NCBI GenBank assembly: GCA_000961805.1 | Contig: LADV01000175.1 | Location: forward strand, 1-5,426 | Source of the DNA: Peptococcaceae bacterium BRH_c23 | Lineage (GTDB): Bacteria > Bacillota_B > Desulfitobacteriia > Desulfitobacteriales > Desulfitobacteriaceae | Direction of reading: 5' to 3' | Length of the DNA: 5,426 nucleotides | Shown here: piece by piece, positions 1 through 5,426 of the stretch | How positions within the stretch are numbered: the first letter of the stretch is position 1 | Layout of the letters: each line of letters begins with the position of its first letter | Program-made: the position numbers and the translations under genes | Notes under the pieces: model-generated | Databases searched by the model: none | What the model was told of the DNA's origin: nothing | What the model saw: only the letters and a program-made list of their open reading frames with translations

Positions 1-1
1 G

Positions 2-1657
2 AAAAATATAGATATTCTTTCAATCGCAGAAACGCTCGGGTTTAATGCCCATCAAGTAAACTGGACCGTTAAGGAAAATGTGACAGCAGCCAGAGATCTA
101 GCTAAGAGTATTAAGCAAAATCATGATGAGTTACTCAATGGATCTGCAGGGGTTGAGGAACTGGCGGGATTGGCACGACAGTTAGAAGATAATTCAAAAA
201 CTGTGGTTGATTTGGCGTACTCGCGAAAAACCGAAGCAGATGAAGGCCAAAAGGTGATGAATAAACTCAATCTCCAGTTGGAGCGAATTAGTGAAGATGT
301 TTTAAACTATGCAGAGTCCGTCATGGTGTTAAAAAAGTTGTCGGAAAGCATTTCGGAGTTCGTCACAGAGATGACTAATATTGCGAAACAGACGAATTTA
401 TTAGCCTTAAATGCGGCAATCGAAGCAGCTAGAGCAGGCTCGGCCGGGAAAAGTTTTTCGATTGTGGCCGACGAGATTCGAAAATTAGCGGACCATAGCA
501 CGGTATCTGCTCGGCACATTCAAGGAACCGCAAACAGTATTACCGAGGGAATTCATAAGATTGCTGGTGAAGCAACGGAAAGCTCGAAAAAGATTAATGA
601 GGTTAAGGAAAGTATCCGCCATGAACAACAAAGTATGCTTCATATTACGGATGCTTTTAAAGAGATTTCAGAGTTAAATAATGAATTATTTAGTTCTCTT
701 ACCCAGCAAGCACAAACTACTGAGGTTTTAGCAGGAGTGTTTAATTCCTTGTCCGAAGGGCTGGAGGGGATTTCTGAATTTTTGGGGACACAGGACAAAA
801 ACCATGAACATCTTGCTGGATTAGCGGATAATCTTAACTTGGATATTTACGTTTTGCAACGGCAGGCTGTGCTATTTAAGCAACCGAAGGAACTCATCTT
901 CGGAATTAATCCGGCGTTAAGTCCAGAATCTATGAAAAAAATGTATCTGCCAGCTATAGAAAGTTTCTGTGAAAACTTGGGGTATATTCCGCGTGTGATC
1001 ATTACGCCAGATTACACATCGCTTGCAGATATTCTTTTAGAGGGTATTGTGGATATTGCCTGGTTTTCTCCGCTGGCCTATGTCGACGCTGCAAACCGGG
1101 GCGCTATTATTCCCCTTGTCAGCCCAGTCGTCAATGGGAGTGCGACCTATAAGGGTTATATCATTACTAAAAAGGGCTCTGGGGTGAAATCACTCTCCGA
1201 TATCAAAGGGAAGCGAATGGCTTTTGTCGATAAGAAATCAGCGTCGGGATATGCTTATCCGCAAATGATGTTGCGTCGAGAGGGAATTAATCCTGATCGG
1301 GATCTGAAGGAGACGGTTTTTCTAGGCAGTCATAATCGGGTGATCGAGTCCGTGCTAGCATCTGAAGTGGCAGTAGGGGCAACTTATTCAGAGGCGATTG
1401 AGGATGCGCAGAAACATCACTTGCCAATTGAGCAATTGATCTATTTAGCGGAGACAGAGCCTATTCCGAAAGATTGTTTAGCGGCTAATTCCCATTTTGA
1501 TGAGGAAACGATTGCTCGGTTGCAGAAGGGTTTTGCCGAACTTGCCACGACTCCACGAGGACGTGATAGTTTGGCTAATTCGCCGATTAAAGGATTTGTC
1601 CCAGTAACTACAGAAGTTTATGATATTGTGAGAGAAGTGTCAAAATCGGTGGGGTAA
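2..1657 (+). CDS. Chemoreceptor (MCP) signalling domain fused to C-terminal PhnD-like phosphonate/phosphate-binding domain, 5'-truncated by window
   Basis: The frame is open from the left edge, so the true start lies upstream. The GTG at 80 is only the first start-like codon visible; residue numbers here count from it. Residues 1-267 are long, helical, coiled-coil-like sequence without a membrane segment. They contain the MCP hairpin tip at residues 101-120 ([20 protein letters not shown]) and the following [15 protein letters not shown], which is the CheA/CheW contact region. Residues 270-525 match the PhnD/PtxB family of phosphonate/phosphate-binding proteins: the [11 protein letters not shown] segment at 325-335, SASGY at 387-391, SHNR around H418, E438 and D465. 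Such domains are normally exported lipoproteins of ABC transporters. Here the domain follows the signalling domain, so it is probably cytoplasmic. There is no CheR-binding NWETF-like pentapeptide at the C-terminus (it ends KSVG). The likely role is a chemotaxis or related receptor for a phosphorus compound. Domain calls are secure; ligand and topology are inferred, and any N-terminal sensor or membrane part is out of view. Confidence 0.93.
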   Translation, partial: KNIDILSIAETLGFNAHQVNWTVKENVTAARDLAKSIKQNHDELLNGSAGVEELAGLARQLEDNSKTVVDLAYSRKTEADEGQKVMNKLNLQLERISEDVLNYAESVMVLKKLSESISEFVTEMTNIAKQTNLLALNAAIEAARAGSAGKSFSIVADEIRKLADHSTVSARHIQGTANSITEGIHKIAGEATESSKKINEVKESIRHEQQSMLHITDAFKEISELNNELFSSLTQQAQTTEVLAGVFNSLSEGLEGISEFLGTQDKNHEHLAGLADNLNLDIYVLQRQAVLFKQPKELIFGINPALSPESMKKMYLPAIESFCENLGYIPRVIITPDYTSLADILLEGIVDIAWFSPLAYVDAANRGAIIPLVSPVVNGSATYKGYIITKKGSGVKSLSDIKGKRMAFVDKKSASGYAYPQMMLRREGINPDRDLKETVFLGSHNRVIESVLASEVAVGATYSEAIEDAQKHHLPIEQLIYLAETEPIPKDCLAANSHFDEETIARLQKGFAELATTPRGRDSLANSPIKGFVPVTTEVYDIVREVSKSVG

Positions 1658-1705
1658 AACACTAATCTAGTCAGTGGGTGCCTTACACTCCTAATCAGGA
1701 AAGAA

Positions 1706-2236
1706 GTGAAACGTTTGAAAAGAGAAATTAAGGTGCTGTGTCTTATTGATCATAATTTTGAGGACCTGGAACTTTGGTATCCAATTCTAAGGTTGATGGA
1801 GGAAGATATAGTTACGCACTTAGCCGGAGAAAAAGCAAATGAAAAGTATATAGGTAAATACGGTATCCCGGCAACATCTGAGTATTCTTTTATAGGTATA
1901 AATTACAAGGAATATAATGCTTTACTTATTCCGGGAGGGTGGGCACCGGATAAGTTAAGAAGATTTCCGGAAGTCATAGAAATTGTAAGATACATGAATG
2001 AGCAGGGTAGACCGATCGGTCATATCTGTCATGCAGGTTGGGTGCTGGTTTCTGCAGGTATCTTACAAGGCAAACAGGTAACCAGCACACGAGGGATAAA
2101 AGATGATATGATCAATGCAGGCGGAATATGGATCGATGAACCAGTTGTTGTGGATGGAAATATTATATCCAGCAGAAAGCCTTTAGATTTACCCTTTTAC
2201 ATGAAGGAATTCATCAAAGTTTTGATGAAAAACTAG
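1706..2236 (+). CDS. DJ-1/PfpI family protein (class I glutamine amidotransferase-like fold)
   Basis: The 176-residue product has the full length of the PfpI subfamily. Visible landmarks are FED at 18-20, whose Glu19 matches the Glu that supports the nucleophile, LIPGG at 74-78, and the nucleophile elbow HICHAGW with Cys108-His109. The C-terminal half reads TSTRGIKDDMINAGG and then DEPVVVDGNIISSRKP, the standard PfpI pattern. The third catalytic position, Glu74 in Pyrococcus PH1704, is Asp82 here. Family members have been described as proteases, glyoxalases/deglycases or stress proteins, so the activity cannot be fixed from sequence; it is probably cytoplasmic. The start is GTG, with AGGA at 1697-1700 five bases ahead; TTG at 1715 is a possible alternative. 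It follows the receptor gene by 48 bp with no terminator seen. Arginine is mostly AGA and isoleucine often ATA, unlike its neighbours, which hints at separate origin. Confidence 0.92.
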   Translation: MKRLKREIKVLCLIDHNFEDLELWYPILRLMEEDIVTHLAGEKANEKYIGKYGIPATSEYSFIGINYKEYNALLIPGGWAPDKLRRFPEVIEIVRYMNEQGRPIGHICHAGWVLVSAGILQGKQVTSTRGIKDDMINAGGIWIDEPVVVDGNIISSRKPLDLPFYMKEFIKVLMKN

Positions 2237-2253
2237 CTTTTCTGTTGAGATAC

Positions 2254-2271
2254 ATCGAGTAAATCGAGTAA
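2254..2271. repeat. Tandem direct repeat, two copies of ATCGAGTAA
   Basis: Two perfect adjacent 9-bp copies lie at 2254-2262 and 2263-2271, just after the PfpI-family stop codon and immediately upstream of a TATAAT box. Their place suggests a possible protein-binding site, but two short copies can also arise by slippage. No known operator is recognised. Confidence 0.6.
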
Positions 2272-2276
2272 GTAAT

Positions 2277-2282
2277 TATAAT
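2277..2282 (+). promoter_or_regulatory. Possible -10 box (TATAAT) of a gap promoter
   Basis: An exact TATAAT lies 155 bp upstream of the gap start and ahead of the 2321-2376 hairpin. No convincing -35 element sits at 16-18 bp: the nearest candidate, TTGAGA at 2245-2250, is 26 bp away. If used, transcription would begin around 2289 and the hairpin would be part of the gap leader. The surrounding sequence is AT-rich, so chance is a real alternative. Confidence 0.3.
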
Positions 2283-2320
2283 AGGATTATTAATTTGATA
2301 ATGGGTTAGGAGTATGGGAG

Positions 2321-2376
2321 ATAACCTCTGATAGGTGGTTCCAATAGGAAGTGCTTTATTAGAGGTTGTGTTTTTT
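2321..2376 (+). terminator. Long hairpin plus T-run: intrinsic terminator or attenuator upstream of gap
   Basis: The 5' arm 2321-2342 pairs with 2347-2369 around an AATA loop at 2343-2346. The base is continuous (AACCTCTGATA against TTTATTAGAGGTT, with G-T wobbles), the middle has one bulged T and one G-G mismatch, and the top is TTCC/GGAA. Six T residues follow at 2371-2376, one base after the stem. It lies 84 bp after the PfpI-family stop codon and 61 bp before gap. It can end transcription of the upstream genes, or act as a regulated terminator in the gap leader: GGGTTA at 2303-2308 can pair instead with TAACCT at 2322-2327, which would break the 5' arm. The stem is directly readable; its regulatory use is inference. 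Confidence 0.75.
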
Positions 2377-2437
2377 ATCCTAATTCAAGGTAGTGCCCGT
2401 GTGAGTAAAGTGGGATAATTAAGAGGAGGTTATTTAA

Positions 2438-3448
2438 ATGAGTTTACGCGTAGCAATTAATGGATTTGGTAGAATTGGTCGGCTTACATTACGAGCCGCC
2501 CTAAAGCAATCCCTTCCGTTTGAAGTGGTGGCCATCAATGATTTAGGAAGTCCGGATTTATTAGCTCATTTGTTTAAGTATGATTCGGTTCACGGAATTC
2601 TCCCTAATGCAGTGGAAATTGATGCGAATACGATGATTGTCGATGGAAAACGTATTGAAATTTTAGCTGAGAGAAATCCTTTGGATTTGCCTTGGAGTAA
2701 ACTGGGAGTAGATATTGTAATCGAGTCAACCGGACGTTTCACGAAGCGTGATGCCGCCGCTCAACATCTAACGGCTGGGGCCAAAAAAGTCGTCATTTCC
2801 GCTCCGGCTAAAAACGAAGATATTACTATTGTCATGGGAGTTAACGATGATAAATACGATCCGCTTAAGCACCATATTATTTCTAACGCTTCTTGTACAA
2901 CAAACTGTCTTGCTCCCGTAGCCAAAGTTTTATTGGATGCTTTTGGGATTGAGCAAGGGATGATGACCACGACTCATTCAGTCACTAATGATCAACGTAT
3001 TCTGGACCTGGAGCATTCGGATTGGCGCAGATCTCGAGCGGCCTATCAATCCATGATTCCGACGACCACGGGTGCAGCCAAAGCAGTTACATTGGTCATA
3101 CCAGAATTAGTAGGCAAAATGAATGGACTAGCTGTCAGGGTCCCTACACCGAATGTTTCTTTGGTTGATTTTGTTGCTAATCTAACCATGTCAACAAGCA
3201 AAGAAGAAATAAACGCTACCTTACGCCAAGCGGCAGAGGGCAAATTAAAGGGATATCTGGAGTATACAGAATTACCTCTCGTTTCCCATGACTTTAATGG
3301 TAACCCGGCCAGCTCCATCGTCGATGGATTATCAACGATGATGATGGGAGAGCACATGGTTAAAGTGCTAACTTGGTATGATAATGAATGGGGTTATTCC
3401 AACCGCATTTTGGATTTAGTCAAGCTGATTGTCATGAAAGGTTTATAG
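2438..3448 (+). CDS. gap: Glyceraldehyde-3-phosphate dehydrogenase (type I)
   Basis: This enzyme converts glyceraldehyde-3-phosphate, phosphate and NAD+ to 1,3-bisphosphoglycerate in cytoplasmic glycolysis. The 336-residue length is normal. The Rossmann motif INGFGRIGR is at residues 8-16; Asp35 in AINDL is the residue that favours NAD over NADP in GapA-type enzymes. The active site SNASCTTNC at 149-157 gives catalytic Cys153, with partner His180 in [18 protein letters not shown] and [11 protein letters not shown] (313-323) are intact. An oddity is LEH at 191-193, where NAD-specific enzymes usually have LPH, so a conserved proline next to the cofactor site is Glu192. ATG is preceded by AGAGGAGGT at 2422-2430, eight bases from the start, a very strong ribosome binding site. 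The gene heads a co-directional set with glpP and pyk. Glycolytic direction is likely but not proven, since a second gap copy cannot be excluded. Confidence 0.98.
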   Translation: MSLRVAINGFGRIGRLTLRAALKQSLPFEVVAINDLGSPDLLAHLFKYDSVHGILPNAVEIDANTMIVDGKRIEILAERNPLDLPWSKLGVDIVIESTGRFTKRDAAAQHLTAGAKKVVISAPAKNEDITIVMGVNDDKYDPLKHHIISNASCTTNCLAPVAKVLLDAFGIEQGMMTTTHSVTNDQRILDLEHSDWRRSRAAYQSMIPTTTGAAKAVTLVIPELVGKMNGLAVRVPTPNVSLVDFVANLTMSTSKEEINATLRQAAEGKLKGYLEYTELPLVSHDFNGNPASSIVDGLSTMMMGEHMVKVLTWYDNEWGYSNRILDLVKLIVMKGL

Positions 3449-3469
3449 CATAATAACAGTGCTGATAAG

Positions 3470-3500
3470 AGCGAATATTGAGGCTTTTTATTCGGGCGCT
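3470..3500 (+). promoter_or_regulatory. Possible hairpin abutting the glpP ribosome binding site
   Basis: AATA at 3474-3477 pairs with TATT at 3489-3492. The stem can be extended either as CGAATA/TATTCG, or by AGCG at 3470-3473 with CGCT at 3497-3500 across a small bulge. The stem ends at the base before AGGGGG (3501-3506), the glpP Shine-Dalgarno. It is modest and AT-rich in the core, and there is no T-run after it, so it is not a terminator. A role in tuning translation or as a processing site is possible. Confidence 0.3.
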
Positions 3501-3514
3501 AGGGGGATGGCAAA

Positions 3515-4093
3515 ATGGATTTTTTGAAAACCGTTATGTTAGACAAGAAAATTGGTGCAACGATTCGCAGGGTAGAGGATCTGAATGAAGCAATCCACCA
3601 TCCTAATATAGGTACTATCTTTCTTTTAGGTGCAGACATTAATGTACTACCCTCCATTGTGAAAAAGGTTCACGCTGATAATAAGGTTTTACTAGTACAT
3701 CTCGATATGCTGGAAGGAGCGGGTAAGGATAGAGCGGGGATACACCTACTGGCGAGAATGGGTCTGCGTGGTCTTGTTACGACCAAACCTAACTTAGTCA
3801 AATTTGCTAGAGAAGAAGGGATGGTAGTGATCCAGCGCTTGTTTGTATTGGATTCAGAGTCGGTTAAAACAGGCATTAAGATGGTATCCACTGTAAAACC
3901 GAATGCGGTTGAAATCTTACCAGCGACCGTTCCTCACTTTGTAATTCAGGAAATGAAGGAAGCTTTGGGCATACCAGTTCTCGGAGGCGGTCTATTGAGA
4001 ACTGAAGAGGACGTAAGGGTTGCCTTATCAAAGGGGATAGATGCAGTATCTACAAGCTTGCGGCATTTGTGGAACATGAACTTCAATAAATAA
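3515..4093 (+). CDS. glpP: Glycerol-3-phosphate-responsive antiterminator GlpP
   Basis: The 192-residue product matches the length and pattern of the GlpP family, TIM-barrel-like RNA-binding proteins that, with glycerol-3-phosphate bound, prevent termination in leaders of glycerol genes in Bacillus. Recognisable blocks are VHLDMLEGAGKD at 61-72, LVTTKPNLVKFA at 87-98, IQRLFVLDSES at 106-116, VEILPATVPH at 132-141, GGGLLRTEEDV at 157-167 and AVSTSLRHLW at 177-186. The glycine-rich and STS segments lie where a barrel binds a phosphate group. No membrane segment is present. ATG follows AGGGGG at 3501-3506 with eight bases of spacing. The gene begins 66 bp after gap and ends 109 bp before pyk. 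No glpF, glpK or glpD is in view, so its usual targets are elsewhere or it regulates this glycolytic set. Family is well supported; its target here is inference. Confidence 0.95.
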   Translation: MDFLKTVMLDKKIGATIRRVEDLNEAIHHPNIGTIFLLGADINVLPSIVKKVHADNKVLLVHLDMLEGAGKDRAGIHLLARMGLRGLVTTKPNLVKFAREEGMVVIQRLFVLDSESVKTGIKMVSTVKPNAVEILPATVPHFVIQEMKEALGIPVLGGGLLRTEEDVRVALSKGIDAVSTSLRHLWNMNFNK

Positions 4094-4202
4094 TTGTTAT
4101 GGTAGATTAATAATATTCAGGTTTTTATAACGCTAATCTCCGAATTTAAGGTGGAAACCAGAACTCAGGATATTATGGATGGGATAAGGAAGGTAACTGT
4201 AA
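4094..4202 (+). promoter_or_regulatory. glpP-pyk intergenic leader with two interlocking inverted repeats
   Basis: GTTAT at 4096-4100 can pair with ATAAC at 4127-4131, and AGATTA at 4104-4109 with TAATCT at 4134-4139. The two helices interlock, giving either a pseudoknot-like fold or two alternative folds. Both are short and AT-rich. The only T-run (4122-4126) is within the loop, so there is no intrinsic terminator and read-through from glpP to pyk is plausible. AAGGAAGGT at 4186-4194 is the pyk ribosome binding site. No clear promoter is seen. Confidence 0.25.
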
Positions 4203-5426
4203 ATGAGAAGGACAAAAATCATTTGTACGATTGGCCCAGCCAGCGAATCCAGAGAAAAAATCCAGCAGCTATTGACGGCAGGGATGAATGTTGCTCGATT
4301 GAATTTTTCCCATGGAACCCATGAAGAACATGGTTCGCGAATGTCTGTTTTAAAAGAGGAAGCCGCGAAGGTGGGGAAATATTTAGGGATCTTACTTGAT
4401 ACTAAAGGACCAGAAATCCGGACAGGTATGGTTCCGGAGTTAGGAATCACACTTACCAATGATGCAGAGTTTATTTTGGATACGAACTCTGCTCTTGGTT
4501 CTTCAGAAAGAGTAGGAATAACTTATAAAGAATTATGGCTAGACGTCGTTCCGGGGACGCATATTTTAATTGACGACGGACAGCTGGATTTGGAAGTTGT
4601 GTCGGTACAGCAAGAAGAGATTAAGACGATGGTGCGTAATGGTGGTATCTTAAAATCGCAAAAGGGAGTTAATGTTCCTGGAATTTCGATTAAATTGCCC
4701 GGTGTGACTGAAAAGGATATTGAAGATATGCGTTTCGGTGTTACCCAGGGAATAGATTTTATTGCGGCTTCCTTTACTCGTAAAGCTTCTGATATATTGG
4801 CGGTGCGGCAAATTGTTGAGGAAATGGGAGCAACGGTACAAATCATTGCTAAAATAGAAAGCCAAGAGGGAATTAAGAATCTGGATTCTATTTTGGAAGT
4901 TGTCGACGGATTGATGGTTGCGCGCGGAGACTTAGGAGTTGAGGTTCCGGTTGAAGAAGTCCCTGTTTATCAGAAAGAAATAATTCGAAAATGCAATTTA
5001 CTAGGAAAGCCAGTCATTGTTGCCACCCAAATGCTTGATTCCATGATTCGACAACCTCGGCCTACGCGGGCGGAGGCTAGTGATGTGGCTAATGCCATAT
5101 TGGACGGAGCGGATGCCATTATGCTGTCAGGCGAAACAGCTGCCGGACAATTTCCTGTTGAGGCAGTGCGCATGATGGATAAAATCGCCAAGCGCACGGA
5201 AACAACGCTCTTAGAAACTATGGCAACTCGCCATCCTCATCTTAATGTAGCGGAGTCCATCAGCTACGCTAGCTATAGCATCGCCCGTGACCTTAACGCG
5301 ACGGCCATTTTAACTCCCACCCAATCCGGCATAACTGCGCGGATGATTTCTAAATATCGTCCCAAGACTCTTATAGTAGCGGCTACTCCCTTTCCTGAGG
5401 TAGCGCGAAAACTCGCTTTACAGTGG
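4203..5426 (+). CDS. pyk: Pyruvate kinase, 3'-truncated by window
   Basis: This enzyme transfers phosphate from phosphoenolpyruvate to ADP, giving pyruvate and ATP at the end of glycolysis in the cytoplasm. The frame stays open for 408 codons to the right edge. The start MRRTKIICTIGPAS is canonical; ATG follows AAGGAAGGT at 4186-4194 with nine bases of spacing. The A domain shows Arg32, Asn34 and Ser36 in ARLNFSHG, and Asp66 and Arg73 in DTKGPEIRTG. The B domain spans about 70-166. The A domain then resumes with Lys217 and Glu219 (KIE), Asp243 in ARGDLG (metal binding with Glu219), Thr275 in ATQMLDSM, PTRAEASDVANA from 287, and LSGETAAG at 308-315. The allosteric C domain begins near 340 and is cut. 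Whether the extra C-terminal phosphoenolpyruvate-utilising-type domain of many Firmicutes enzymes is present cannot be seen. All catalytic residues visible are intact. It is probably transcribed with gap and glpP. Confidence 0.98.
   Translation, partial: MRRTKIICTIGPASESREKIQQLLTAGMNVARLNFSHGTHEEHGSRMSVLKEEAAKVGKYLGILLDTKGPEIRTGMVPELGITLTNDAEFILDTNSALGSSERVGITYKELWLDVVPGTHILIDDGQLDLEVVSVQQEEIKTMVRNGGILKSQKGVNVPGISIKLPGVTEKDIEDMRFGVTQGIDFIAASFTRKASDILAVRQIVEEMGATVQIIAKIESQEGIKNLDSILEVVDGLMVARGDLGVEVPVEEVPVYQKEIIRKCNLLGKPVIVATQMLDSMIRQPRPTRAEASDVANAILDGADAIMLSGETAAGQFPVEAVRMMDKIAKRTETTLLETMATRHPHLNVAESISYASYSIARDLNATAILTPTQSGITARMISKYRPKTLIVAATPFPEVARKLALQW

Noticed and set aside
80..82. GTG as the real start of the receptor gene
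   Set aside because: The frame is open to the left edge with protein-like sequence ([16 protein letters not shown]) before it, no ribosome binding site precedes it, and the MCP helical arm would be cut short.
1658..1705. Terminator between the receptor gene and the DJ-1/PfpI gene
   Set aside because: Only short imperfect repeats (CACT/AGTG) are present and no T-run follows, so termination there is not supported.
2330..2345. T-box-like string GATAGGTGGTTCC upstream of gap
   Set aside because: The resemblance to the T-box antiterminator sequence is partial. There is no room for a stem I with specifier loop, and gap is not an amino-acid or tRNA-ligase gene.
2414..2419. GATAAT as the gap -10 box
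   Set aside because: Transcription would start at or inside the ribosome binding site at 2422-2430, and no -35 element is placed upstream.
3507..3527. Six-codon reading frame overlapping the glpP start (MAKWIF)
   Set aside because: Its ATG directly abuts the AGGGGG motif with no spacing, whereas the glpP ATG is ideally spaced. It is a chance overlap.
4175..4322. Short + strand frame starting ATG at 4175 and overlapping pyk
   Set aside because: It lies out of frame within the start of pyk, lacks a ribosome binding site and has no recognisable protein pattern.
4133..5197. Several minus-strand open frames opposite pyk
   Set aside because: They are antisense shadows of a conserved coding sequence, are rich in Ser/Ile/Thr with no family pattern, and have no ribosome binding sites.

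Overview
The window looks like a chromosomal segment of a Gram-positive Firmicute, moderately AT-rich, with strong AGGAGG-type ribosome binding sites. GlpP is a Firmicutes-type regulator. The combination with a chemoreceptor fused to a PhnD-like domain suggests an anaerobic clostridial lineage such as Desulfosporosinus or Desulfitobacterium, but that placement is an inference and not proven by the sequence. All genes are on the + strand.

Layout. (1) Positions 2-1657 hold the 3' part of an unusual chemoreceptor gene: a methyl-accepting signalling domain followed, on the same polypeptide, by a phosphonate/phosphate-binding PhnD-like domain. (2) Positions 1706-2236 hold a DJ-1/PfpI-family gene whose codon use differs from the rest. 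(3) Positions 2237-2437 are non-coding. They carry a tandem 9-bp repeat, a -10-like box and a long terminator-like hairpin with a T-run. A short upstream stretch can pair with the 5' arm of that hairpin, so this may be an attenuator in the gap leader rather than only a terminator. (4) Positions 2438-3448 are gap (glyceraldehyde-3-phosphate dehydrogenase). (5) Positions 3515-4093 are glpP (glycerol-3-phosphate-responsive antiterminator). (6) Positions 4203-5426 are pyk (pyruvate kinase), running off the right edge with 408 residues visible.

How the parts may work together. gap, glpP and pyk are co-directional with 66 and 109 bp between them and no terminator in either gap, so they could be one lower-glycolysis transcription unit. 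An RNA-binding antiterminator that senses glycerol-3-phosphate sits inside that unit, and a terminator-like hairpin with a competing helix lies just upstream. The most testable idea here is that GlpP controls read-through into gap-glpP-pyk, tying lower glycolysis to glycerol/triose status. The second notable item is the chemoreceptor with a ligand-binding domain placed after the signalling domain, which would put phosphonate or phosphate sensing in the cytoplasm. No RNA gene, CRISPR array, insertion sequence or phage gene was seen.
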